The notes under the pieces were generated by a model. The model saw nothing but the letters and a program-made list of their open reading frames with translations, was not told the DNA's origin and searched no databases. A stretch of 64,000 nt of DNA from Deltaproteobacteria bacterium (lineage in GTDB: Bacteria; Myxococcota; Myxococcia; Myxococcales; Anaeromyxobacteraceae), in NCBI GenBank assembly GCA_016214955.1, contig JACRMN010000012.1, positions 124,001 to 188,000 on the forward strand. Reading direction: 5' to 3'. The translations under genes were made by a program, and so were the position numbers. This document shows positions 9,094-17,414 of this stretch, in pieces; within the stretch, counting starts at the first letter, position 1, and each line of letters opens with the position of its first letter.

Positions 9094-9816
9094 ATGGCCG
9101 GAGGCCAGGGAGCGGGGCGGTTCGCCGGGAAGTGCGCCGTGGTCACGGGCGGCGCGCGCGGCATCGGCCGCGGCATCGCCGACCGGCTGGCGGCCGAGGG
9201 GGCCGAGGTCCACGTCTTCGACCGGGAAGCCGCCCCGCCCGGGGGCGGCGTCACCTTCCACGCCGTGGACGTGACCCGCGCCGCCTCGGTGCAGGAGGCG
9301 GTGGCGCGGCTGCCGCGGCCGCCGGCGCTGCTGGTCAACAACGCCGGCATCACCCGCGACAAGAGCCTGGTCAAGATGAGCGACGAGGACTGGGACGCGG
9401 TGCTGGCGGTCAACCTCAAGGGGGCCTTCCTGGTGCTGCGGGCCCTGGCCCCGGGGATGACGGCCGCCGGCTACGGCCGGGTGGTCAACATCACCTCCAT
9501 CAACGGCCAGCGGGGCAAGTTCGGCCAGGCCAACTACGCCGCCTCGAAGGCGGGCCTCATCGGCCTCACCAAGACCGCTGCCCGCGAGCTGGGCCCCAAG
9601 GGGGTGACGGTGAACGCCGTGGCCCCGGGAATGGTGCTCACCGAGATGGCGATGCAGCTCGCCCCCGAGTTCCGGCAGAAGGCGCTCGACGAGAGCCAGC
9701 TCAAGCGGCTGCCGGAGGTGGAGGACATCGCCGCTGCGGTACTCTTCCTGCTCTCCGACGGCGCCCGGATGATCACCGGCCAGGTGCTCCGCGTCGACGC
9801 CGGCCAGTACCTCTAG
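9094..9816 (+). CDS. Short-chain dehydrogenase/reductase (FabG-like)
   Basis: 240 residues of the classical SDR type. Seen are the cofactor loop GGARGIGRG, the NNAG motif, the catalytic serine in NITSINGQ, YAASK (Tyr-x3-Lys) and the C-terminal PGMVLTEM and VDAGQYL. It probably interconverts a 3-hydroxyacyl-CoA and a 3-oxoacyl-CoA with NAD(P). In this operon the most likely substrate is 3-hydroxypimelyl-CoA, the product of the oah enzyme, but a general fatty acyl reductase cannot be excluded. The start is at 9094 after AGGAGG; the benzoate-CoA ligase follows 15 bp downstream. Confidence 0.85.
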   Translation: MAGGQGAGRFAGKCAVVTGGARGIGRGIADRLAAEGAEVHVFDREAAPPGGGVTFHAVDVTRAASVQEAVARLPRPPALLVNNAGITRDKSLVKMSDEDWDAVLAVNLKGAFLVLRALAPGMTAAGYGRVVNITSINGQRGKFGQANYAASKAGLIGLTKTAARELGPKGVTVNAVAPGMVLTEMAMQLAPEFRQKALDESQLKRLPEVEDIAAAVLFLLSDGARMITGQVLRVDAGQYL

Positions 9817-9831
9817 CTCGCGAGGCTCGCC

Positions 9832-11436
9832 ATGCCCTTCGAGAACCTGACCGTGGACTCCTCGGCCCGACCGGCGAGGCTCCAGTTCGCCCCCGGCTTC
9901 AACGCGGCCACCGCCTTCGTCGACCGCCACCTCGGCGAGGGGCGCGGCGCCAAGGTGGCCATCCGCACCACCGGCGGCGCCGAGGTCACCTACGCCCAGC
10001 TCGCCGAGCAGGTGAACCGCGCCGGCAACGCGCTCGCCGGGCTGGGCGTGAAGCGCGGCGACCGGCTGCTGATGATGGTGAAGGACTGCCCCGAGTTCTT
10101 CTACCTGTTCTGGGGCGCCATCAAGGCGGGCATCGTCCCGGTGCCGCTCAACACCCTGCTGCGGGCCGCCGACTACCAGTACATGATCGAGGACTCGCAG
10201 TGCACGGCGGTGGCCTGGTCGCCGGAGTTCGCCGGCGAGGTGAAGCCGGCGCTGGCGGCGCTGCGCCGCCCGCCGCCGGTGCTCCTGCCCGTGCAGGGGG
10301 AGGGGCAGACGGTGCAGGCGGTCCTGGCGGCCGCCTCCCCGCAGCTCCGGGCGGTGCCGGCCGGCGCCACCTCGACCTGCTTCTGGCTCTACTCCTCCGG
10401 CTCCACCGGCCGGCCCAAGGGAGCGGTCCACCGCCACCGCGACATGGTGGCCACCAGCCAGCTCTACGGCAGCGACGTGCTGGGGGTGAAGGAGAGCGAC
10501 GTCTGCTTCTCGGCCGCCAAGCTCTTCTTCGCCTACGGCCTGGGCAACGGCATGACCTTCCCGCTCTGGGCCGGGGCCACGGCGGTGCTCCTCGACGCCC
10601 GGCCCGCGCCGCCCAACACCTTCGAGACCATCGAGAAGCTCCGCCCCACCCTCTACTTCGGCGTCCCCACCCTCTACGCCGCCCAGCTCCAGGCGCTGGA
10701 GAGCGCCAGGCCCGACCTCTCCTCGGTGAGGCTCTGCGTCTCGGCAGGCGAGGCGCTCCCGGCCGACATCTTCCGCCGCTGGAAGGAGCGCACCGGCCTC
10801 ACCATCCTCGACGGCATCGGCTCCACCGAGGCGCTCCACATCTTCATCTCCAACCGCGACGGCGACGTCCGGCCGGGCACCAGCGGCAAGGTGGTGCCGG
10901 GCTACGAGGCCCGGGTGGTGCTGGAGGGCGGGGCCCCGGCGCCCGCGGGCGAGGCCGGGCGGCTCCACGTCAAGGGGCCCTCCACCGCCGCCTTCTACTG
11001 GAACAACCCGGAGAAGACCGCCGCCACCATGCTGGGCGACGACTGGCTCGACACCGGCGACACCTACGTCTGCGACGCCGAGGGCTACTACCGGTACGAG
11101 GGGCGCTCCGACGACATGCTCAAGGTGGGCGGCATCTGGTGCTCGCCCATCGAGATCGAAGCCCGCCTGGTGGCCCACCCCAAGGTGCTGGAGGTGGCGG
11201 TCATCGGCGCACCCGACGCCGCCGGGTTGGTGAAGCCCGAGGCATATGTCGTCTTGCGCGAGGGGGTGCCGGCCTCTCACGCCCTGGCCGACGAGCTCAT
11301 GCTCCACTGCAAGAGCCACCTGGCGCCCTACAAGTTCCCGCGCCAGATCCACTTCGTGCCCGAGCTGCCCAAGACGGCCACCGGCAAGATCCAGCGCTTC
11401 CGGCTGCGGCAGCTGGCCGAGGCGCAGAAGGCGTAG
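9832..11436 (+). CDS. bclA: Benzoate-CoA ligase
   Basis: 534 residues of the ANL (AMP-forming) superfamily. It activates benzoate with ATP and CoA to benzoyl-CoA, the common intermediate of both the bcr and box routes encoded in this window. Motifs in order: the P-loop YSSGSTGRPKG (about 185-195), SAAKLFFAYGLGNG, which is characteristic of benzoate and 4-hydroxybenzoate ligases, GIGSTEALHIF, WLDTGDTY, and the C-terminal PKTATGKIQRF containing the catalytic lysine. That last stretch also fits the Px4GK pattern of lysine acetylation seen in R. palustris ligases. It is the last gene of the operon, followed by a strong hairpin. Confidence 0.92.
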   Translation: MPFENLTVDSSARPARLQFAPGFNAATAFVDRHLGEGRGAKVAIRTTGGAEVTYAQLAEQVNRAGNALAGLGVKRGDRLLMMVKDCPEFFYLFWGAIKAGIVPVPLNTLLRAADYQYMIEDSQCTAVAWSPEFAGEVKPALAALRRPPPVLLPVQGEGQTVQAVLAAASPQLRAVPAGATSTCFWLYSSGSTGRPKGAVHRHRDMVATSQLYGSDVLGVKESDVCFSAAKLFFAYGLGNGMTFPLWAGATAVLLDARPAPPNTFETIEKLRPTLYFGVPTLYAAQLQALESARPDLSSVRLCVSAGEALPADIFRRWKERTGLTILDGIGSTEALHIFISNRDGDVRPGTSGKVVPGYEARVVLEGGAPAPAGEAGRLHVKGPSTAAFYWNNPEKTAATMLGDDWLDTGDTYVCDAEGYYRYEGRSDDMLKVGGIWCSPIEIEARLVAHPKVLEVAVIGAPDAAGLVKPEAYVVLREGVPASHALADELMLHCKSHLAPYKFPRQIHFVPELPKTATGKIQRFRLRQLAEAQKA

Positions 11437-11469
11437 CGAGGGGCCGCCGGTGACGGCGGCTGCAAGGAG

Positions 11470-11499
11470 GCGGGGCCCTGCCGGGAGGCGGGGCCCCGC
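11470..11499. terminator. Hairpin terminator after the bcr operon
   Basis: A perfect 9-bp inverted repeat, GCGGGGCCC / GGGCCCCGC, with a 12-base loop. It lies between two convergent genes: the benzoate-CoA ligase ends at 11436 and the leftward DUF6544-like gene ends at 11521. A pyrimidine-rich run follows on the plus strand but there is no true T-tract. Its position suggests a bidirectional terminator. Confidence 0.6.
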
Positions 11500-11520
11500 G
11501 CTCTTCCTCCCACTTCACCA

Positions 11521-12384
11521 TCAGCGGAACCCGTCGACGTCGTACTCGACCGAGCGAATGCGGAAGACCCCGTAGGTGAAGGGGCCCCCGGGGCGGTGGT
11601 AGACGGCCTCGCCGCGGGAGGCCAGCCGGCGGCCGCCCATGTCCCGGTACTCCGAGAGCGGCGTGGACCAGCGCAGGCGCCGGAGGGTCCCGTCCGGCTG
11701 CAGCTCGGCCCGGTCCTCGGAGACGAAGTCCACGAGGTCGCCGGCCTCGTCGAACCGGAGCTCCGCCGAGACGCGGTGGCCGCGGCTCTCGAGGGTGACG
11801 CGGGCCGCGCGCTCGCCCTCGACCTCCCAGGAGAAGCGCCGGTCCACCAGCAGGGAAGGCGCCAGGATGCAGAGGTCGTTGAGGAAGGTGACCGTCTCGC
11901 CCCGGTCCATCTCCGCGCCGGAGACGTCGTTGACGTCGAAGAGCGACGCCACCCGCACCCGCATCCGCGCCTTGCCCTGCGCGTAGTCGTGGAAGGCCAG
12001 CACCGGGAGGCCGTACATCCGGGCGCGCATCAGGAAGAGGCGCGCCGGCTCGGCGGCGAAGCTGTACTGCACCACCGGGCCGGAGATGGGGCTGCCGCCG
12101 GGCTTGCGGTACAGGTCGGCGTCCATGGTGACGCGGAAGCGCTGCACCTGCGGGCGGCCGAAGGCCCCGGTGCGGGCCAGGTAGCGGCGCACCGGCGCCG
12201 GCAGGTGGGCGGCGTCGGCCTCGGTGACCAGGCGGGGAGGGGCGAGCGGCTGGCGCGCCAGCTCCTCCCGGGCTCGGCGCTCGAAGCCCTCGGCCAGGGA
12301 GGTGCAGCCGGTCGAGGCGCCCAGGGCCAGGGCCGTCCCGATGCGAAAGAGCTTACCTGTCTGCGCGAGCCTTGCCTGCTCCAT
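11521..12384 (-). CDS. DUF6544-like protein, probable exported or membrane-attached protein
   Basis: 287 residues. The N-terminus has a hydrophobic stretch ending in GASTGC, a possible but weak lipobox. The body has HLPAPVRRYLARTGAFGRP, a middle segment with FHDYAQGKARMRVR and a C-terminal PGGPFTYGVFRIRSVEYDVDG. The closing pattern, written from memory, matches the DUF6544/DUF6920 group, whose function is unknown to me. The ATG at 12384 lies 16 bp after the stop of the marR gene, so the two are one transcript. The marR product is therefore the likely regulator of this protein, and its own regulation follows from the promoter at 12874-12906. Confidence 0.7.
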   Translation of the reverse strand: MEQARLAQTGKLFRIGTALALGASTGCTSLAEGFERRAREELARQPLAPPRLVTEADAAHLPAPVRRYLARTGAFGRPQVQRFRVTMDADLYRKPGGSPISGPVVQYSFAAEPARLFLMRARMYGLPVLAFHDYAQGKARMRVRVASLFDVNDVSGAEMDRGETVTFLNDLCILAPSLLVDRRFSWEVEGERAARVTLESRGHRVSAELRFDEAGDLVDFVSEDRAELQPDGTLRRLRWSTPLSEYRDMGGRRLASRGEAVYHRPGGPFTYGVFRIRSVEYDVDGFR

Positions 12385-12400
12385 GACTTCCTCCGGGGGT

Positions 12401-12868
12401 TCAGCGGGGAGTGACGGACGCCAGCCAGCGCTGGACGAGCCGCAGGAGCTGGCCGGTCTCGGCTGGCCCCAGGGCGGCGAAGGCCTCGTCGAAGAAGGCG
12501 GCCTGGCGGGCGCGCTCGGCGGGCGAGTCGAGGGCGCCGACCCTGTCGGTGAGGTGGAGCCGCAGGGCCCGCCGGTCGGCGGGGTCGGGGGTGATGCGCA
12601 GGAAACCCCTGTCCTGCAGCTGCTGGGCGATCTGCTTCACGTTCTGGCGCGAGCTGCCGTGCCACAGGGCCGCCTCGCTCAGGGTCGGGCTCTCCCCGGG
12701 GAACCTGCGGGTCAGCACCGCCAGCAGCAGCCACTGCTTGGTGGTGATACCGAGCGGCTCCAGCACCGCGTCGGCGCGCCGGGCCAGGTACTGGGTGAGC
12801 ACGAAGACCGAGCCGAAGAGCTCGGCGCGGAGTGGCAGGAGGTCGGCGGACGCAGGGCGGCTCGGCAT
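12401..12868 (-). CDS. MarR-family transcriptional regulator
   Basis: 155 residues. Visible is a winged helix typical of MarR: ITTKQWLLLAVL (helix 2), TLSEAALWHGSSRQNVKQIAQQLQDRGFL (recognition helix region), then RITPDPADRRALRLHLT, the wing with the conserved D-RR motif. Terminal helices would form the dimer interface. It precedes the DUF6544-like gene by 16 bp. The ATG at 12868 has no ribosome-binding site and lies only about 4 nt from the predicted transcription start, so the mRNA may be nearly leaderless. Its palindromic operator differs from the motif upstream of the benzoate genes, so it is probably a local autoregulator and not the benzoate regulator. Confidence 0.88.
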   Translation of the reverse strand: MPSRPASADLLPLRAELFGSVFVLTQYLARRADAVLEPLGITTKQWLLLAVLTRRFPGESPTLSEAALWHGSSRQNVKQIAQQLQDRGFLRITPDPADRRALRLHLTDRVGALDSPAERARQAAFFDEAFAALGPAETGQLLRLVQRWLASVTPR

Positions 12869-12873
12869 GACAG

Positions 12874-12906
12874 GTAATATATTACGCACTTGCGCGACGC
12901 CGTCAA
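12874..12906 (-). promoter_or_regulatory. marR promoter with overlapping perfect palindrome
   Basis: Reading the minus strand, TTGACG (12901-12906) is followed by a 16-bp spacer and TAATAT (12879-12884). The -10 is contained in GTAATATATTAC (12874-12885), a perfect 12-bp palindrome and a striking A+T island in this G+C-rich DNA. MarR proteins commonly bind such palindromes over their own promoter. The predicted start of transcription is about 12872, four bases before the marR ATG. Confidence 0.65.
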
Positions 12907-12944
12907 GGGGAAGATGCCGGGGCCTCCGGCCCCCGGAAGCGCAA

Positions 12945-12972
12945 CGGGGCTCCGCCGGCCGGCGGAGCCCCG
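12945..12972. terminator. 28-bp perfect palindrome, probable terminator
   Basis: CGGGGCTCCGCCGG is followed directly by its exact reverse complement, making a 28-bp perfect palindrome. It lies 28 bp beyond the 3' end of the leftward lipoprotein gene (ending at 13000) and upstream of the marR promoter. It would terminate the lipoprotein transcript before it reaches marR. There is no U-tract, so the hairpin would have to act alone or with Rho. Confidence 0.55.
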
Positions 12973-12999
12973 CGAGGAGGGCAGGAGCGAGGGGTCTGC

Positions 13000-13869
13000 T
13001 CAGCGGGTACCGAGCTGGATGGTGGCCGCGCCGCATCCCGTCCAGGTGACCTTGGCCGCGGCGTCTGGCGGGCGGTTCTGCGTCGTCGGCCAGGCCGTGA
13101 TCACCCGCTTGGCCTCGAGGGTGCCGCCGGTGATCCGGGTGGCACAGGTGGCGGCGTCGGCGTAGGTGACGTCGACGTCCAGGCTCTCGTCGGCGCCGAT
13201 GGCAAACGATTGGCCCCCGTGGGCCAGGGTCATCGCGAGCTCTGTGCCCGAGTGGCCCTTCACGGTCGTGGCACTGGTGGCGATGGACCCGGACATGTGG
13301 ACGGTGCCGCCCACGGTGGTGAGGCCGCTGGCGTCGCTGATGGCCAGGGTGATGCCGCTCGTCAGGTCCCAGGCCAGGGTTCCGGTGGCGGCAACGAAGG
13401 ACACGGTGCCGTCGATGGTGACGACCGAGTGGCTGGTGGTCCCCTGGAAGGTGTCGTCCACGGTGGCGGCGCAGCGAGTGAAGGCGACGCCGGTCGGTGT
13501 CGCGGACACGCAGGCCGGGTCGTCGAACCCCGAGGCCGCCAGGGCCGCCATCTGGGGGCGCGCGGCCTGCAGGCGGTCGGTGGGCGAGGGGAGGGACGCT
13601 GCGAGGGGGCCGACGGAGCTGCCGAGGAGCCCTGCCACCAGGCCGCTGGTGTCCGCGACCAGGAGGCCGCCGCTGGCGCCCGGCGCCGCGCCGAATGTGC
13701 CGGCGGCGCCGACCATGGTGGCCCCGGAGGCCGCCTGGGCCGGGCTGGCCGCCTGGGGCGAACCGTAGGTGAACTGGGCCGCGGCGGCGGCGTTGGTCTT
13801 CTTCCGGTCGCTGCCGCCGCAGGCGGCGAGGGCCAGGGCGCAGGCGAGGGCGGTGAGGAGGCGGGTCAT
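13000..13869 (-). CDS. Hypothetical lipoprotein
   Basis: 289 residues. The N-terminus is a clear lipoprotein signal: MTRLL, a hydrophobic run, then LALAAC-GGS, with Cys near residue 17 as the lipidated residue. The mature part is rich in Ala, Thr, Gly and Ser, with alternating strand-like segments (VVTIDGTVSFVA, GTLAWDLTSGITLAI, GGTVHMSGSIAT) that look like a secreted beta-rich domain. A few cysteines (CVSAT, RCAAT, TCATR, WTGCG) could form disulfides. I do not recognise the family. It is a single gene with its own promoter (13933-13960) and a hairpin behind it. Confidence 0.7.
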   Translation of the reverse strand: MTRLLTALACALALAACGGSDRKKTNAAAAAQFTYGSPQAASPAQAASGATMVGAAGTFGAAPGASGGLLVADTSGLVAGLLGSSVGPLAASLPSPTDRLQAARPQMAALAASGFDDPACVSATPTGVAFTRCAATVDDTFQGTTSHSVVTIDGTVSFVAATGTLAWDLTSGITLAISDASGLTTVGGTVHMSGSIATSATTVKGHSGTELAMTLAHGGQSFAIGADESLDVDVTYADAATCATRITGGTLEAKRVITAWPTTQNRPPDAAAKVTWTGCGAATIQLGTR

Positions 13870-13932
13870 CGGGGTTCTCCGGGAGCGGGTGCCTGGCGGC
13901 CGGCCCCGAGGGGGCGACGCGCACGAACGGTG

Positions 13933-13960
13933 ACAATACCCCCTGCGGCGGGCGCGGCAA
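13933..13960 (-). promoter_or_regulatory. Candidate sigma-70 promoter of the lipoprotein gene
   Basis: On the minus strand TTGCCG (13955-13960), a 16-bp spacer and TATTGT (13933-13938) give four of six consensus matches in each box. The predicted leader to the ATG at 13869 is about 57 nt, and a GGAGA ribosome-binding site precedes that ATG. Evidence is by eye only. Confidence 0.35.
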
Positions 13961-14030
13961 GGGACCGGGGTGCGGCACGCTCCCACAGGGCGCATGGGGG
14001 CCCGCCGGCAGGGAGCGCCAGGGCCCACCC

Positions 14031-14740
14031 TCAGACACCCAGGTGCTTCTGGAGCAGCTCCGGATCGGCGCGCAGCGAGGACGAGTCGCCGGTGAAGACC
14101 ACGCGCCCCTTCACCAGGATGACGTTGCGGTCGGTCACCGAGGTGACGGCGGCGTGGTTCTTGTCGACGATGACGGTGGCGATGCCGTGCCCCTTCACGT
14201 CGCGGATGATGCGCCAGATCTCCGCGGCGATCTGGGGTGCCAGCCCCTCGGTGGCCTCGTCGAGGATGAGGAGGTCGGGGTTGGTCATCAGCGCCCGCCC
14301 GATGGTCAGCATCTGCTGCTCGCCGCCGCTGAGCTGGGCGCCGCCGTGCTCCAGCCGCTCCCCCAGGCGCGGGAAGGTGCCCATCACCCGGTCCAGCGTC
14401 CAGGCTCGCCGGCCGTCGAGGCCGGGGCGGGCCGCCATCACCAGGTTCTCGCGCACCGTCAGGTTGGGGAAGATGCCGCGCCCCTCGGGAACGTAGGCGA
14501 TGCCGCGCCGGGCCACGCGGTAGGGCTCGGCGCCGGTCATGGGAGTGCCCTGCACCCAGACCCGTCCGCCGCGCGGCTTCACCAGCCCCAGCATGGCGCG
14601 CAGCAGCGTGGTCTTGCCCATGCCGTTGCGGCCCATGAGCCCCACCGCCTCGCCCCGGGCCACGCGGAAGTCCACCCCGTGGAGCACGTGGCTGGTGCCG
14701 TAGTAGGCGTGGAGATCGCGGGCCTCGAGGAGGCTGTCGC

Positions 14741-14744
<4 letters not shown>
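14031..14744 (-). CDS. livF: Liv-type ABC importer 1, ATP-binding protein LivF
   Basis: 237 residues. A cytoplasmic ATPase of the branched-chain amino acid/amide (HAAT) importer family. Walker A is GRNGMGKTT, the signature LSGGEQQML, Walker B LLILDEATEGLAP, and the switch His lies near DKNHAAV. LivF proteins lack the extra C-terminal tail of LivG, as here. The start is a GTG at 14744 overlapping the livG stop (GTGA). Many importers of this family next to benzoyl-CoA genes carry aromatic acids; given the divergent box operon and the shared operator, benzoate or a related acid is the inferred substrate. Confidence 0.88.
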
Positions 14745-15495
<751 letters not shown>

Positions 15496-15499
<4 letters not shown>

Positions 15500-16476
15500 G
15501 GCCTGGGCCCTCCCACCAGGGCGGCGCGGAAGCGGGCGCGCAGGCTGGCCAGCCCCCCGGGCACGAAGAGGACCAGGAGGACGATGGTGGCGCCGAGCAG
15601 CAGCTGCCAGCGGAGGGTGGCCGCCTGGAAGACCTCCTGCAGCAGCGCGAAGCCGAAGGCGCCCAGGGCGGCGCCGGTGAAGGTGCCCGGCCCGCCCAGG
15701 ATCACCATCAGCAGCACGTTGCCCGACTGGTGCCAGGAGAGCAGCTCCGGGTTCACGTAGCCGTACTGCAGCGCCGAGAGGTAGCCGGCCAGCCCGGCCA
15801 GGGCGCCGGCCAGGGTGAAGCTGGCCAGCTTGTAGTGGTAGGTGCGGAAGCCGAGCGAGCGCATCCGCTGCTCGTTGGCCTTGATGCCGCGCAGCGCCCG
15901 GCCGAAGGGGGAGCCGAGCAGGAACCGCAGGAAGCCCAGCACCAGCGCCAGGGCGCCGAGGGCGACGAAGTAGGTGGTGCGCGGGTTGCCGAAGTCGAAC
16001 ACCTGGAGGTCGCCGATGGCCGCCGCCGGCTTGAAGTTCATGGTGATGCCGTCGGAGCCGCGCCCGAACTCGGTGTCGTGGAAGAGGAAGTAGAACATCT
16101 GGGCGAAGGCCAGCGTGGCCATGATGAAGTAGGTGCTCTTCACCCGGACGACGAAGATGCCCACCAGGAAGGCGGCCAGCGCCGACAGCCCCACCGCCAG
16201 CGGCAAGGTGGTCCAGAAGCTGGCCGGGTCGTACCGGGGGGTGCGCAGCGCCAGCACGTAGGCGCCGATGCCGAAGTAGGCGGCATGGCCCAGCGACACC
16301 AGGCCGGTGATGCCCACCAGCAGGTCCAGGCTCATCGCGAAGATGGCCAGGATCATCACCTTGGTGATGAGCTCCAGGTAGAAGGGCGAGTCGAGCAGCG
16401 GGAACAGCGCCAGCGCCAGGCCGGCGGCGAGGATGGCCCAGGGCCTGCGGGTCGCCGGTTCTCCGGGAAGGGCCAC
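15496..16476 (-). CDS. livM: Liv-type ABC importer 1, permease LivM
   Basis: 326 residues, an integral membrane permease with about 8-10 hydrophobic segments. Family landmarks are SLDLLVGITGLVSLGHAAYFGIGAY, a short cytoplasmic coupling region with AIKANEQRMRSLGF (the EAA-like loop that contacts the ATPases), and a late GGPGTFTGAALGAF. It pairs with LivH to form the channel. It begins with GTG 1 bp after livH ends. Confidence 0.87.
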
Positions 16477-16477
16477 G

Positions 16478-17344
16478 CTAGATGCTCCGGAAGAGCCCCT
16501 CGGGGCGCCAGAGGAGGACCGCGGCCATCACCAGGTAGACCACCACGCCCGCGGCCTGCGGGAGGAAGACGCGGCCGAAGGTGTCGACGATGCCGATGAG
16601 CAGGGCGGCGAGGAGGGCGCCACGCACCGAGCCGATGCCGCCCATGACCACGACCACCAGGCAGATGATGAGCACGTGGGTGCCCATGCCCGGGTACACC
16701 GACGACACCGGCGCGGCGATCATGCCGGCGAAGGCCGCCAGGGCCACGCCCAGCGCGAAGACCAGCCGGTAGACGAGCTTGATGTTGAGGCCCAGGGACT
16801 GGACCATCTCGCGGTTGGAGGCGCCGGCCCGGATCATCATGCCCAGGCGGGTGCGCTGGATGAGCAGGTACATGAGCCCGCCGATGACCAGGCAGACCCC
16901 CGACAGGAAGAGCCGGTACACCGGGTAGCTCAGGTTGGCGGTGAGGGGGATGGAGCCGGCCAGCATGGGTGGCACCGGGACGCCGTGGACGTCGTTGTCC
17001 ACCAGGATGCTGCGCAGCTCCTCCAGCACCAGGATGAGACCGTAGGTGAGGAGCACCTGGTCCAGGTGGTCGCGCTGGTAGAGCCGGGCGAAGAGCGTCC
17101 ACTCCAGCAGCATGCCCAGGGCCACCGAGAGGCCGATGCCCAGCACCACCCCGGCCAGCAGGCTGCCGGTGGCCGAGGCGAAGACGAACGCCATGTAGGC
17201 GCCCACCATGTAGAAGCTGCCGTGGGCCAGGTTGATGATGCCCATGATCCCGAAGACCAGCGTCAGCCCGCTGGCCACCAGGAACAGCAGCAGCCCGTAC
17301 TGCACGCCGTTCAGGAGCTGGATGAGGAGGGAAGCGAGATCCAC
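16478..17344 (-). CDS. livH: Liv-type ABC importer 1, permease LivH
   Basis: 288 residues, the other membrane permease. Typical LivH features are the N-terminal LLNGVQYGLLLFLVASGLTLVFGIMGIINLAHGSFYMVGAY region, the coupling loop MMIRAGASNREMVQSLG and VVVMGGIGSVRGAL near the C-terminus. The GTG start at 17344 lies 70 bp downstream of the solute-binding-protein gene, with a stem-loop between them. The first permease after the binding protein is usually translated at a lower level, which such a stem-loop could help to set. Confidence 0.87.
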   Translation of the reverse strand: MDLASLLIQLLNGVQYGLLLFLVASGLTLVFGIMGIINLAHGSFYMVGAYMAFVFASATGSLLAGVVLGIGLSVALGMLLEWTLFARLYQRDHLDQVLLTYGLILVLEELRSILVDNDVHGVPVPPMLAGSIPLTANLSYPVYRLFLSGVCLVIGGLMYLLIQRTRLGMMIRAGASNREMVQSLGLNIKLVYRLVFALGVALAAFAGMIAAPVSSVYPGMGTHVLIICLVVVVMGGIGSVRGALLAALLIGIVDTFGRVFLPQAAGVVVYLVMAAVLLWRPEGLFRSI

Positions 17345-17374
17345 GCCCGGTCCCGGACTCCGAGGGAGAGGGGA

Positions 17375-17404
17375 GCGCGGGGGCGATGGGCTCGCCCCCC
17401 GCGC
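17375..17404 (-). terminator. Stem-loop between binding-protein and permease genes, importer 1
   Basis: GCGCGGGGGCGA and TCGCCCCCCGCGC form a 12-bp stem with one bulged base and a 5-base loop. It lies within the importer operon, 10 bp after the binding-protein stop on the minus strand. Such stems partly terminate transcription or protect the 3' end of the upstream mRNA, so that the binding protein outnumbers the membrane subunits. The second importer has an equivalent at 58208-58231. Confidence 0.5.
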
Positions 17405-17414
17405 CCGGGTCCGA

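Noticed and set aside
12401-12868. MarR regulator as the benzoate regulator (BadR-like)
   Set aside because: Its palindrome GTAATATATTAC occurs only at its own promoter and differs from the CYGGTAC motif upstream of the aromatic operons; it is co-transcribed with a lipoprotein.
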